DNA from: Speluncibacter jeojiensis
GTDB lineage: Bacteria; Actinomycetota; Actinomycetes; Mycobacteriales; Mycobacteriaceae
Length of the DNA: 64,000 nt
Direction: 5' to 3'
Assembly: GCF_029589495.1 (NCBI RefSeq)
Contig: NZ_JAAIVF010000001.1
Span: forward strand, 868,001 to 932,000
Each line of letters starts with the position of its first letter. Position 1 is the stretch's first letter. The notes under the pieces are model-generated. The model did no database searches. It saw only the letters and a program-made list of their open reading frames with translations, and was not told the origin of the DNA. Positions 1 to 8,401 of this stretch are shown piece by piece. Made by a program: the position numbers and the translations under genes.

Positions 1-171
1 GTTCTCGAACCCGTGGATCAGGTCGTCGAAGATCGCCGGGCCCAGCCCACCGTCGACCGCGTCGAGCGCCTCGCCCATGTGCCCCATCACGCCGGCGTCC
101 TCACCGGCGTGGAGTTGGTCGCCGTCGTGATGGGTGTCGGTGAGCTCGTCGTGCCCGGTCCCGAAGTCCAT
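1..171 (-). CDS. Partial acidic His/Asp-rich protein, C-terminus beyond window edge
   Basis: Only the first 57 codons are in the window; the frame stays open to base 1. The ATG at 171 has a GAGG Shine-Dalgarno about nine bases upstream and lies 30 bp after the stop of the calcium-repeat gene on the same strand, so the two are probably co-transcribed. The visible part begins MDFGTGHDELTDTHHDGD and is rich in Asp, His and Gly, with no signal peptide or membrane segment. Its composition recalls the His/Asp-rich protein at 12436-12894, which hints at cation binding; that is inference. No named family was recognised. Confidence 0.6.
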   Translation of the reverse strand, partial: MDFGTGHDELTDTHHDGDQLHAGEDAGVMGHMGEALDAVDGGLGPAIFDDLIHGFEN

Positions 172-201
172 GTGGGTGTCCTCGTCTGTCGTTCGGGGGG
201 A

Positions 202-1311
202 CTACGCCAGGCCGTGGTGGTCGTCGCCGGTGGTGTCGTCCCCGCCGCCCCAGTGGCCGGACTCGTCCGGGGTGAAGGTGCGGTCGGCGATGCCGTCGCC
301 GTCGGTGTCGACGCCGCCGTGGTCGAAGTTGCCGTCCCCGTTCGTGTCCAGCAACACGGTGTCGATGACGCCGTCGTGGTCGCTGTCGATGTCGAGCTCG
401 TCGTAGTTCGGGTTGGCCGCGTCGTGGGAGAAGTAGGCGGCGTCGAACTTGTCGTCGTGGTCGGTGTCGACGCGCTTGACGTCCGGGCTTCCGTCGTGGT
501 CGAGGTCCTGCTCGAGGGTGTCGTAGTGCCCGTCCTGCCCGCTCGACGAGACCATCGTGTCGAAGTGCCCGTCGCCGTTGGTGTCCGACAGGATCTCGTC
601 CGCGAGCCCGTCGCCGTTGAGGTCGATCAGCATGGTGTCGACCTGTCCGTCGCCGTTGGTGTCCATGCCGATCTGGTGCCCGCCCTGCGCATCCGAGGCC
701 TGGGCGTCCTGTGCCGGCGCATCGGGGGTGGCGCCGTCGGCAGGCGTGGCTGCGGCCGGGTCGGAGGACGCAGCGGGATCGGCGGTCAGCGGCGCGGAAC
801 CGTTTGCCGCGTAGTGCGAGTCGGTCGTCGTCGTGGTGGTGTGCACGTCCGCGAAGAACCCGCCGTTCGCCTCACCCGCGTTGTCCGCACCGACGGTCGC
901 TTCGGCAGGAGCCGTGGCGGTGTCGGCGGGAGCCGTGGCGGTGTCGGCAGGAGCCGTGGCGGTGTCGGCGGGAGCCGTGACGGTCCCGGCGGGGGTGGCG
1001 TCGACCGGGGCCGAAGCGTCGGCAGGAGCAGCGGCATCGGCCGACGGGGCGGTCTCGGGCGCGGCGGCCGAGGCGAGCGGGTCCGAACCGGTCACCTGGT
1101 AGTGGGACTCGGTCGTGGTGGTGTGCACGTCCGCGAAGAACCCGCCCGGGGCCGAGGTCCCGGTCAGGTGTGCCTGGCTCGGATCGCCCACCACGTCGGG
1201 GTTGGAGCCTGCAGGCACGCCGGTGTCGGCGGGGCTGGGCGAGGCGGCGGGATCCTGGGCGGCTTGCTGGGCAGGGGCGGTCGGCTGGGAGGGGGCGGTC
1301 GGGCTGGTCAT
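202..1311 (-). CDS. Acidic calcium-type DxNxDG repeat protein
   Basis: A 369-residue protein. The ATG at 1311 is preceded by AAGGAG six bases upstream, so a longer frame to 1356 is not needed. The N-terminal half is Ala/Pro/Thr/Asp-rich and holds two copies of a module beginning GGFFADVHTTTT and ending with SHY plus a short tail, separated by PADTATA repeats. The C-terminal half (about residues 215-350) carries some eight DxNxDGxxD or DxDxDG loops like those of thrombospondin type 3 or EF-hand-like calcium repeats. No signal peptide or membrane segment is visible, so location is unclear. A putative ECF promoter (GGGAAC-N15-CGCATC) lies at 1363-1389. Function unknown; cation binding is inferred from the loops. 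Confidence 0.75.
   Translation of the reverse strand: MTSPTAPSQPTAPAQQAAQDPAASPSPADTGVPAGSNPDVVGDPSQAHLTGTSAPGGFFADVHTTTTESHYQVTGSDPLASAAAPETAPSADAAAPADASAPVDATPAGTVTAPADTATAPADTATAPADTATAPAEATVGADNAGEANGGFFADVHTTTTTTDSHYAANGSAPLTADPAASSDPAAATPADGATPDAPAQDAQASDAQGGHQIGMDTNGDGQVDTMLIDLNGDGLADEILSDTNGDGHFDTMVSSSGQDGHYDTLEQDLDHDGSPDVKRVDTDHDDKFDAAYFSHDAANPNYDELDIDSDHDGVIDTVLLDTNGDGNFDHGGVDTDGDGIADRTFTPDESGHWGGGDDTTGDDHHGLA
911..975 (-). repeat. 21-bp tandem coding repeats
   Basis: About three to four copies of a 21-bp unit containing GCCGTGGCGGTGTCGGC (plus strand) encode the PADTATA heptapeptides in the linker of the calcium-repeat protein. Unit length is a multiple of three, so copy number can change without a frameshift. 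Confidence 0.7.
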
Positions 1312-1362
1312 GGTGTCTCCTTGGTCCGGCCGAGGAGGCTCTCTCCCGGCAGTCACAAGTGA

Positions 1363-1389
1363 GATGCGGACCGATCCCCGAAAGTTCCC
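1363..1389 (-). promoter_or_regulatory. Putative ECF sigma promoter P1 of the calcium-repeat gene
   Basis: On the minus strand GGGAAC (1389-1384) is followed after exactly 15 bases by CGCATC (1368-1363), about 50 bases before the ATG at 1311. The surrounding bases GCGGGAACTTT and CACTTGTG are shared with the promoter upstream of 12894, and the hexamers and spacing are shared with the one upstream of 4905. The GGGAAC element is typical of ECF sigma -35 boxes; the assignment is inference from the three-way match. Confidence 0.65.
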
Positions 1390-1434
1390 GCGGCGACGAA
1401 GAATTTCACGACGGGATTTCCTCGGCCGGTCGAC

Positions 1435-1468
1435 GCACGGTGCCGATCACTGCACGGTGCCGATCACT
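1435..1468. repeat. 17-bp perfect tandem duplication at the hsp70-like gene 3' end
   Basis: GCACGGTGCCGATCACT occurs twice head to tail (1435-1451 and 1452-1468). The second copy contains the stop codon of the membrane Hsp70 gene (1464-1466), so a spare copy of the gene end lies just downstream. Confidence 0.85.
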
Positions 1469-3350
1469 GCACGGAGGACTCGCACACCTTCCACTGGCCG
1501 TTCTCCTTGCCGAAGGTGAACAGGATGCTCGCCGTGGTCGGCGCGCTGCCGTCCGAACCGGTCACGGCCACGGTCGCCCGCGCACTGCCCGAGTCGCCGA
1601 GGATGGTCAGCGAGTCAAGCGATTTGAGCGCATACGTCTGCTTGGCCTCGGGCTGACCGGTGGCGTACATGCTCGTCGTGGTCGGCGCAGCGGTGACGAA
1701 ACTCGAGCACCGCAGCGAGGTCAGCGTCGCCTTGTCGCCCGCGCTGACCGCATCGATGTAGGCACTCGCCAGGTCCCGCACCGCCTGTTCCTCACTCGCG
1801 GCGGACTGCTGAGTGCTGGTCGCGGCGGTGCCGGGCGCGGCCGAGTCCGAGCCACCGGAGTTGGTGGCGACCAGCACGACCACCAGTGCCACCACCAGCG
1901 CGAGGACGACGCCGCCGCCGCCGATCATCAGCCGCTTCCGTCCGCCGCCGGCCGCCTTCGTCGCGGCGGTGGCGGTGGCGGTGGCGGTCGACGCGGCCGG
2001 TTCCGAGGGCTGCCAGGACGGTCCGGCAGTGGTCGGCTGGGGCGTGACCTGGTGGCGGGCAACCGGTTGCGGCGCAATCTGCTGGGGCGCGGACTGCGGG
2101 ATCGGCTGTTGTTGATGCCGGGTCGGCTGTGACTGAGCCTGCGGTTGGGTCTGGGTCTGGGTCTGGGTCTGGGTCTGGGTCTGGGTCTGGGCCTGAACCT
2201 GGGCCTGGGCTTGGACCTGCGACTGCGGCTGTGCCGCCGGTGTTCCGGGGACCGCCGCGGGGGTGCAGGCGCCGGCCTGCAACGCGACCAGCGCGCCCCG
2301 CGCGACCACGGTCTTCGGGTCGTCGAGGGTGGCGATCTTGCCGAGCGCGGCAAGACGCTGGTGCACCAACGGGATCCGCGACGAACCACCCGTCAGATAC
2401 AGCGCCTGCAGACCGCCCGCGGGCACCCCTGCCTGCTGCAGCGCCTCGAGAGTGAGCGCGACACCCTTGTCGATCTCCGGGCCGATGATGTCGTCGAGCT
2501 CGTCGCGGGTGAGCTGGAAGACCTCACGCAGACCGCCCGGCGCGGTCACCGTGATGCTCGCCGACGGCGCCTCCGAGAGCAGCTCCTTGGCCCGGCGGAT
2601 CGACTCGTCCAGCGCGCGAATCGATTCCGGCGTGGCGGAAGTTCGCAATGCCGCGAGCATGTCGGGGTTGCGGTCCTCGAGTTGCTCGTCGATCCAGCGG
2701 CGGATGAACGCGTCGAGGTTCTTGCCACCCAGACCGTTGTCGCCGCGCGCCGCGAGCACCGAGAAGGTGCCGTCGGCCGAGGCGGTCAGCACCGCGACAT
2801 CGAGAGTGCCGCCGCCGAAGTCGAACACCGCGATCCGGGCACCGGTCGGGATCGACGCCGACCGCGCGTACCAGGCCGCCGCCGCACGCGGCTCGGAGAC
2901 CGTCATGATCCGGCCCGGGCTGACCCCCGCCCGGTGCGCCCCGTCGATCAGCACCTGGATCTCGCGCGACGACCACGCCTCCGGGTGGGTGAGCACCACC
3001 CAGTCCGGCATCTGCCCGTCGTGCTGGGCCACCGCCCGCGAGATCACGGACTGCAGCACCGCCGCGACCGGCATCGACGAGGGGATGTCGTAGCCGGCCA
3101 CATAGGTCATACCGTGGCTGATCGTGCGCTTCGGCGCGGCAAGATAGGCGGCCGGGTTCGTCTCGGCCCGGTTCAACGCGACATCACCGACCACGATCGA
3201 ATCCGGCGACTCGACGAACACCGACGACGACATCAGGTTGCTGGTGTGCGAGAGCGCCACCGCGGTGACCGCACCCGAGTTCGCGGCGATCTGCGCGGCC
3301 GCCGTGTTCGAGGTGCCGAAGTCGATCGCCAAAGCCCAGCCCGAAGCCAC
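1464..3350 (-). CDS. Membrane-anchored Hsp70-family protein with extracytoplasmic C-terminal domain
   Basis: A 628-residue protein started at the GTG at 3350, after AGGGGGA, because the Hsp70 fold begins at once (ALAIDFGTSNTAAA). Phosphate-binding and adenosine motifs are present (FDFGGGTLDVAVL near residue 190, LTGGSSRIPLV near 330). The usual peptide-binding domain is missing. A Gln/Thr/Pro-rich linker with a QT dipeptide run (about 385-470) leads to one membrane helix (about 505-525) and a roughly 100-residue C-terminal domain resembling DUF4878/NTF2-like lipoprotein domains. The ATPase should face the cytoplasm and the tail the envelope. It lies between the lipoprotein gene and the calcium-repeat gene on one strand, opposite the dynamin pair. 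Client and role are unknown. Confidence 0.8.
   Translation of the reverse strand: MASGWALAIDFGTSNTAAAQIAANSGAVTAVALSHTSNLMSSSVFVESPDSIVVGDVALNRAETNPAAYLAAPKRTISHGMTYVAGYDIPSSMPVAAVLQSVISRAVAQHDGQMPDWVVLTHPEAWSSREIQVLIDGAHRAGVSPGRIMTVSEPRAAAAWYARSASIPTGARIAVFDFGGGTLDVAVLTASADGTFSVLAARGDNGLGGKNLDAFIRRWIDEQLEDRNPDMLAALRTSATPESIRALDESIRRAKELLSEAPSASITVTAPGGLREVFQLTRDELDDIIGPEIDKGVALTLEALQQAGVPAGGLQALYLTGGSSRIPLVHQRLAALGKIATLDDPKTVVARGALVALQAGACTPAAVPGTPAAQPQSQVQAQAQVQAQTQTQTQTQTQTQTQPQAQSQPTRHQQQPIPQSAPQQIAPQPVARHQVTPQPTTAGPSWQPSEPAASTATATATAATKAAGGGRKRLMIGGGGVVLALVVALVVVLVATNSGGSDSAAPGTAATSTQQSAASEEQAVRDLASAYIDAVSAGDKATLTSLRCSSFVTAAPTTTSMYATGQPEAKQTYALKSLDSLTILGDSGSARATVAVTGSDGSAPTTASILFTFGKENGQWKVCESSVQ
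2145..2192. repeat. Hexanucleotide microsatellite inside the hsp70-like gene
   Basis: About seven to eight near-perfect CTGGGT units (plus strand) encode the Gln-Thr run in the linker before the membrane helix. Six-base steps keep the frame, so slippage would alter linker length only. Confidence 0.85.
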
Positions 3351-3407
3351 GGAGCGTCCCCCTGAAAGTGAGTTCTTGTCAGCTTCCTGAATGTCGCCGG
3401 GAAGTAT

Positions 3408-3420
3408 CCCACAACGTGGG
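3408..3420. promoter_or_regulatory. Small palindrome upstream of the hsp70-like gene
   Basis: CCCACAACGTGGG has 5-bp arms around AAC and lies about 60 bp upstream of the GTG at 3350. It may be an operator; nothing else in the sequence identifies a binder. Confidence 0.25.
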
Positions 3421-3507
3421 GTGTCGCCCTGACCTGGGCCGATGCCGTGCCGGCCCGCCCGTTCATCGTTGTCCGCCCTGTCGCCTCGGACGAGAGGACG
3501 CGCACAA

Positions 3508-3546
3508 GGGGTGTCTGCCCGACCGGTTCGGCCGAACAGACACCCC
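3508..3546 (-). terminator. Stem-loop after the DUF7373-type lipoprotein gene
   Basis: GGGGTGTCTG (3508-3517) and CAGACACCCC (3537-3546) form a perfect 10-bp stem 19 bases downstream of the lipoprotein stop. No T-run follows, as is common for actinobacterial terminators. Confidence 0.6.
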
Positions 3547-3564
3547 GCGTGTGCGGAGGTGGGG

Positions 3565-4905
3565 CTACTTCTGGCCGGCGAGGATCTCGAACTGGGCGGC
3601 CGACTTCTGGTGCGCCATGGTGATGTCGGATCCGGCCGCCTGGGCGGGCGCGGTGGTCGGCGCGGTCGCGCCGGCGTCGAGCGGAACGTCCGCGCTGCCC
3701 TGCACCTGCGCGACATACCGGCCGCGCGCGACCAGGCAGAGAGTCTGCGACTGGTAGCGGCTCGAGGTCACCCAGCACTGCGATCCGGGCACGCCGGGCG
3801 CCGCGGGCGCGGGGTGCAGGCTCTGGTTGAACTGCTTGGCGATCCCGTCGAGCAGAACCTTGGCGCCCTGGGCGTCGCGGGTGCGGTACACGGACGAGTC
3901 ACCGAAGGCCACCCGGTCGGTGCCGGACGACTGCAGCAGCACCTTGTCCTGCAGCGGAGAATCCGAGAAGTTCAGGAAGCCGTTCGGTCCGTACACGGCG
4001 TTCTGGTTGACGCTGACCTTGCCGCTGGCCGGCGGGATGGTCAGTCGGAGCACGCCGTCCTGGTCGATGGGCAGGTTCGGCAGCTGGTCGACGGGGGTGG
4101 CCGGGAACTTGTCGATCAGCGGTCCCTGCAACTGCACCGCGGTGGCCGCGGACTTGGCAGCCCACGCCTTGGTGTTCGCGGTCGAGCTGCCGTCCTTGCC
4201 CTTGAACCAGTCGTAGATCACGTAGGCGCCGTGCGGGGTGGCGGCTTCGACGGTGTAGCTGCCGAGGCTGTCGTGGGTGACGACGAGCGTGTTCGGCAGC
4301 GCCGAGATGCTGTCCGCGGTGCCGGTGTTCGGCGGGGTGTTCGGGTCGGCGGTGCCACCGAACGCGGTGTTGAGGTCGGTCGTGATCGAGGCCTGGTGCA
4401 GATCGTTGGCTGCCTTCTGCGCGCTGGCCGGATCCGCGAACCGCAGCACCGCGTGCACGTTCTCGTGACCGACCGTGTCGCCGTCACCCGCCGCGGTGGC
4501 GAAACCGGTGACGAACTGGTCGTTCGCGATGGAATCGGCGACCGGCTTGGTCAGGAACTTCGCCGCGGCGGCCGCGTTCTTGATGACGTAGCTGCCACCC
4601 GGCGAGTTCTTCGTCAGGTTGATGTCGATGTCCCAGGGGTGGACGACGTACTCGGCCAGCCGCTGGCCCTCCACGATCGCGCCCTTCTGCGCCGTACCGG
4701 CCTTGCCGAAGGCCGGCTGCGGGGTGGTCGGGTAGGTGCCGGTGTCGAGCTTGGCGCCGGCCGCCGCATTCGAGTCCGCGGCCGCCGCATTCGTGGAGGC
4801 GGCCTTGGCCGTGCCGGCGTCGGTGTTGCCGCCACAGGCGGTCAGTGTCAGCGCCGACGCAGCGGCGACGGCGGCGATCGACACCATGGTGTGTCCGCGC
4901 TTCAT
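3565..4905 (-). CDS. DUF7373-type lipoprotein
   Basis: A 446-residue lipoprotein. The ATG at 4905 follows AAAGGGAG; the preceding open frame has no signal and is discarded. Residues 1-25 form a lipoprotein signal (MKRGHTM, hydrophobic stretch, lipobox LTAC), so the mature protein is anchored by Cys on the outer face of the membrane. The rest is a soluble Ala/Asn-rich domain of the type found in Nocardia, Rhodococcus and Gordonia as DUF7373; no catalytic motif was seen. It is divergent from the IniA-like gene at 5135 and has a putative ECF promoter at 4973-4999. A hairpin follows the stop. Role unknown; promoter sharing with the acidic proteins suggests an envelope-stress function. Confidence 0.8.
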   Translation of the reverse strand: MKRGHTMVSIAAVAAASALTLTACGGNTDAGTAKAASTNAAAADSNAAAGAKLDTGTYPTTPQPAFGKAGTAQKGAIVEGQRLAEYVVHPWDIDINLTKNSPGGSYVIKNAAAAAKFLTKPVADSIANDQFVTGFATAAGDGDTVGHENVHAVLRFADPASAQKAANDLHQASITTDLNTAFGGTADPNTPPNTGTADSISALPNTLVVTHDSLGSYTVEAATPHGAYVIYDWFKGKDGSSTANTKAWAAKSAATAVQLQGPLIDKFPATPVDQLPNLPIDQDGVLRLTIPPASGKVSVNQNAVYGPNGFLNFSDSPLQDKVLLQSSGTDRVAFGDSSVYRTRDAQGAKVLLDGIAKQFNQSLHPAPAAPGVPGSQCWVTSSRYQSQTLCLVARGRYVAQVQGSADVPLDAGATAPTTAPAQAAGSDITMAHQKSAAQFEILAGQK

Positions 4906-4972
4906 CACGTACTCCCTTTCTCGGTCCCCGACGCGGCCGGCAAGGTCGGCAGCTCGGGTCTGTCGTACATGG

Positions 4973-4999
4973 GATGCGGGGACCACGACGAAGGTTCCC
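4973..4999 (-). promoter_or_regulatory. Putative ECF sigma promoter P3 of the lipoprotein gene
   Basis: On the minus strand GGGAAC (4999-4994), 15 bases, then CGCATC (4978-4973), about 68 bases before the ATG at 4905. Hexamers and spacing are identical to the sites at 1363-1389 and 12945-12971, although the flanks are less similar (CCATGT follows instead of CACTTG). Confidence 0.6.
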
Positions 5000-5134
5000 A
5001 CCCTCATTCGGAAAGTGATGCACGTCACACTTGGACGGGTCGGTGCGCTCGATCGGGTGCAGACCGGCGGCCGCCGCACGTTAGCCTGTGTCACGGATTC
5101 CGGCTGCCGCGGCCGGCTCGTGAGGGGACTTTCG

Positions 5135-6946
5135 ATGGTGCAGCCCGGGCAGGGTGAGTCGACGCCGCGGTCGGCGCTGGCCGAGGCGACGAAGATCCTG
5201 CGCACCTACGGCCGCACCCAGGCCGCGGACCTGGCCGAGTCCAAGCTGGCCGCCGGACCGCCGGCACGGTCGATCGTGGTGGTCGGCGAGGTCAAGCGTG
5301 GCAAGAGCGCGTTGGTCAACGCGTTGATCGGCGAGCCGGACGCCTCCCCGGTCGACGTGGACGTGGCGACCTCGGCGGCGGTGCAGTTCGTCCCGGCCAC
5401 CGAGTCGCGCCCGGCGGGCACCGCCGAACTCGTCTTTCCCGGTACCGCGCGGCAGATCCCGCGGGCCGAGCTGGCCGACTGGGTGACCGTGACCGGCCGG
5501 CGCGTCACCGACGCGCAGATCGACGCATTGCCGACGCGCGCGGTCGTCCCCGTCGCCGGACTCGTTCCCGGCGACCCGATCATCATCGACACCCCCGGCG
5601 CCGGCGGCCTCGAGCCGATGCACGCCCAACTGGCCCTGCAGTCCACCGAACGGGCCTGTGTGATCGTCGTCGTGTGCGATGCCACCTCGCCGATCAGTGC
5701 GCCCGAGATGGCGTTCATCGGCGAGGCCGCGGCCACCGTCGAATCGGTGATCGTCGCGGTCACCAAGACCGACAAGAACATTCGCCGATGGCGGCCGATC
5801 GTCGACGAGAACCGGCGACTGCTGCGCGAACACCTGCGCCGCGACATCCCCGTCATCGGTGTCTCCTCCACCCTCGCCGCGGCCGCGGCCACGATGGACG
5901 GCGCGCAGCGTCAGGCCGCGCTGGAAGCTTCCGGGCTCAACGATCTGCGCCGGGCGATCGCCGCCCGCCTCGCACTGGGCGAACAGCTGCCGGTCGCGGA
6001 TGCGTTGCGCACCGCGGCGGAGGGCCTGCGCGCGGTCCACGCGACCATCACCCAGGACATCAAGATCATGCAGGACACCGCGACCGCGCTGCCGGACCTG
6101 ACGGCCGAACGTGATCGGCTCGCCGAGCTCAAAGACCAAGCCGGACAGTGGGAACACTATCTGAGCCGCGACCTGACACTGGCCCGGCAGGCGGCGATGA
6201 CCCATCTGGACGAGCAGCTCGAACACATCCGCACCCGGTGGTCCGAACAGATCTCCAAACACGGCGTCAAGGTGCTGCGCAGCAACCCGCAGATCTTCAC
6301 CGCCCAGATCGAGGCCGAACTGCTCGCCGCGATGACCTCCACCTGCCAGCTGTTCCTCGACCGGCTCTACGCCATGGTCGAACCGCTGTTCCCCACCAGC
6401 GACAACTGGCAGGAGATCTACCAGTTGATGCTCGGCGCCATGGCGTTCGGCGAGCTCAAGACCGGCGAGGTCGCCAAGAAGACCAAGGGACTGATCGACC
6501 CGACGATGCTGTCGATGGGGTCGATCGGCACCAGCGCGCTCGGCATGGTCCTGGGCATCGGCCTGTGGGGCGCACCCGTGTGGATCGCGGTGAACATGGG
6601 CTACCGGGCCATGCGCAACGGCAAGCAGAACCTGCTCAACTGGATGCGCGAAACCATGGGCACCGTCAAGACCCAGGTCGTGCGGATGCTCGAGGCGTCG
6701 ATCTCCATCGCCCGACCGGAGATCGTCATCCGCTACCGCGAGCACCTGCGCACCCAGATGGAAGAGATCCAGCGCCAACTCGTCGAGGCGCGCGAGGCCG
6801 CCCAGCAGGACGAGGCCACCAAGGACCGAAACCTCAAGCGGCTGAGCACCAACCAGCGCGTCGTCACCGCGAAGCTCGCCGCGCTGGAGAATCAGATAGC
6901 GACCCTGACCACCGTGCCCGACCGCGTCGCCGGGGAGGCTTCCTGA
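5135..6946 (+). CDS. IniA-like dynamin-family GTPase
   Basis: A 603-residue protein from the ATG at 5135 (GAGGGGA seven bases upstream). GTPase motifs: P-loop GEVKRGKS near residue 48, switch threonines in VDVATSAA, G3 DTPGAGG near 155, G4 TKTD near 210. A helical stalk follows, then a hydrophobic segment around GTSALGMVLGIGLWGAPVW (about 470-490) that matches the membrane-inserting paddle of bacterial dynamins. M. tuberculosis IniA, about 640 residues, has the same layout and is induced by cell-wall drugs. The next gene overlaps by one base (TGATG) and is a second dynamin, as in iniA-iniC, suggesting a hetero-complex that remodels the membrane. No GGGAAC-type promoter was seen upstream on this strand. 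Confidence 0.85.
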   Translation: MVQPGQGESTPRSALAEATKILRTYGRTQAADLAESKLAAGPPARSIVVVGEVKRGKSALVNALIGEPDASPVDVDVATSAAVQFVPATESRPAGTAELVFPGTARQIPRAELADWVTVTGRRVTDAQIDALPTRAVVPVAGLVPGDPIIIDTPGAGGLEPMHAQLALQSTERACVIVVVCDATSPISAPEMAFIGEAAATVESVIVAVTKTDKNIRRWRPIVDENRRLLREHLRRDIPVIGVSSTLAAAAATMDGAQRQAALEASGLNDLRRAIAARLALGEQLPVADALRTAAEGLRAVHATITQDIKIMQDTATALPDLTAERDRLAELKDQAGQWEHYLSRDLTLARQAAMTHLDEQLEHIRTRWSEQISKHGVKVLRSNPQIFTAQIEAELLAAMTSTCQLFLDRLYAMVEPLFPTSDNWQEIYQLMLGAMAFGELKTGEVAKKTKGLIDPTMLSMGSIGTSALGMVLGIGLWGAPVWIAVNMGYRAMRNGKQNLLNWMRETMGTVKTQVVRMLEASISIARPEIVIRYREHLRTQMEEIQRQLVEAREAAQQDEATKDRNLKRLSTNQRVVTAKLAALENQIATLTTVPDRVAGEAS

Positions 6947-8400
6947 TGCAGCCGCTCCCGCCACCGGCCGCGCAACCGGGTACGCCGCCGATGGATCCGG
7001 TGGTCGCCGTCCTGGACCGGGCGCTGCGCTCGCTGGCCGCGCCCGGCGGGGACCTTGTCGGCCACGCGAACCGGATCGGGGCGATGCTGTGGTCGCCGCC
7101 GCGGATCGTGGTGGTGGGCCGGCTCAAGGCCGGCAAGTCCACGCTCGTCAACGCGCTGATCGGCGCCCCGGTCGCCGAAACCGCCGCCCTCGAGGCCACC
7201 AACGTGGTGACCGTCTACCACGACGGCGCACCCTCGCGCGCCGAGGTCGTCGGCCACGACGGCACCCGCCGCGCGGTGCCGATCGACCTGAGATTCGGTG
7301 CCCCCGTGGAGATCTCCCCTGTCGACACCGCCTACGTCGACCGCTACCTGCCATCGGCGGCGATCCGCGACCTCACCCTCATCGACACCCCCGGACTGGC
7401 CACCCTGACCGTCGCCAACGCCGACACCACCCGTCGCGCACTGATCGACGGGTTCGCGCAGACCAAGGACGCCTCCGTCGACGCCGACGCCGCGGTGTTC
7501 CTGTTCGACTCCACGCCCCGCGCCGACGAGGTCGCCTTCCTGCGCGAACTCGGGTTCACTCCCCTGAACACCCTCGGGGTGCTTTCCCGCGCAGACGGAT
7601 TCGGCGAGGGCGCATTCGGTACCCGCGACCCCATCGAGCACGCCCACGAACACGCCCGCCGCCTGGCCGACCAGCTCGCCGGGCAGGTATTGACCGTGTT
7701 GCCGGTGGCCGGGTTGCTCTCCGAATCGGCCCGCACCGGCCGCGTCACCGAAGCCGACGCGCGAGCACTCGCAGCACTGTCGGGGATCGAGGGGTGGGAC
7801 CTGTACCGGGTGCTCAGCGCCGACGACCCGGCGCCGATGACCGCGCCGCAGCGCGACCGCATCCTCGATCTGCTCGGCGAGTACGGCGCCGTCAACGGCC
7901 GGGCCGCCGCCGCGCAAGGAGCGCACGCACTGGCCGGATGGCTCGACCACGTATCCGGGCTGCCGGTCCTGCAGTCGGTGTTGCACAACAACATCGGTGC
8001 CTTCGCCGCCGTACACCGGGCCCGGCGGATCCTCGCCGAACTGGACACGCTGGCGTCATCTCACCCTGACCGTGACCACATCCGCGCCGTGACCCAGCAG
8101 GCTCGCACCGATCCCGCGATGAACCCCGTGCTGCTGTTGCAAGCGCTGCGCTCGATGCTCGCCACCGATCCCCATTCCCCCGTCACCGCCGAACTGACGC
8201 GCACGCTGCAGGCCCGCACCGACGCCGAGCGCGTCGGCCTGCCGCCCGGCGCAGGCTGGGATCAGGTGCGCGGCGCCACCGCCGACCGCATCGCCTGGGT
8301 GCAGCGCCAGGCCATCACGACCCGCAGCGCCGCCGAGGACGCCGCGCTCACGGCCCTGACCGTCGCCTACAACCTGCAACGCCTCCGGCTCGGCGGGTAG
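6946..8400 (+). CDS. IniC-like dynamin-family GTPase
   Basis: A 484-residue GTPase beginning at ATG 6946, which overlaps the stop of the first dynamin. The P-loop GRLKAGKST is near residue 52, G3 DTPGLATL near 148 and a degenerate G4 (LSRADG) near 215. The rest is predicted helical without an obvious transmembrane segment, like M. tuberculosis IniC (about 493 residues). Translational coupling with the upstream partner implies equal expression and probably a joint oligomer on the inner face of the membrane. The stop lies one base from the convergent NrtR stop, so no terminator separates the two operons. Confidence 0.85.
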   Translation: MQPLPPPAAQPGTPPMDPVVAVLDRALRSLAAPGGDLVGHANRIGAMLWSPPRIVVVGRLKAGKSTLVNALIGAPVAETAALEATNVVTVYHDGAPSRAEVVGHDGTRRAVPIDLRFGAPVEISPVDTAYVDRYLPSAAIRDLTLIDTPGLATLTVANADTTRRALIDGFAQTKDASVDADAAVFLFDSTPRADEVAFLRELGFTPLNTLGVLSRADGFGEGAFGTRDPIEHAHEHARRLADQLAGQVLTVLPVAGLLSESARTGRVTEADARALAALSGIEGWDLYRVLSADDPAPMTAPQRDRILDLLGEYGAVNGRAAAAQGAHALAGWLDHVSGLPVLQSVLHNNIGAFAAVHRARRILAELDTLASSHPDRDHIRAVTQQARTDPAMNPVLLLQALRSMLATDPHSPVTAELTRTLQARTDAERVGLPPGAGWDQVRGATADRIAWVQRQAITTRSAAEDAALTALTVAYNLQRLRLGG

Positions 8401-8401
8401 C

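Noticed and set aside
13-1362. Long plus-strand open frame rich in Val/Gly/Arg
   Set aside because: It is the complement of the calcium-repeat gene; low-complexity sequence with no ribosome site, a typical high-GC shadow.
3442-5157. Plus-strand open frame of more than 500 codons opposite the lipoprotein gene
   Set aside because: The minus strand has a clear lipobox, ribosome site and terminator; the plus frame has no family features.
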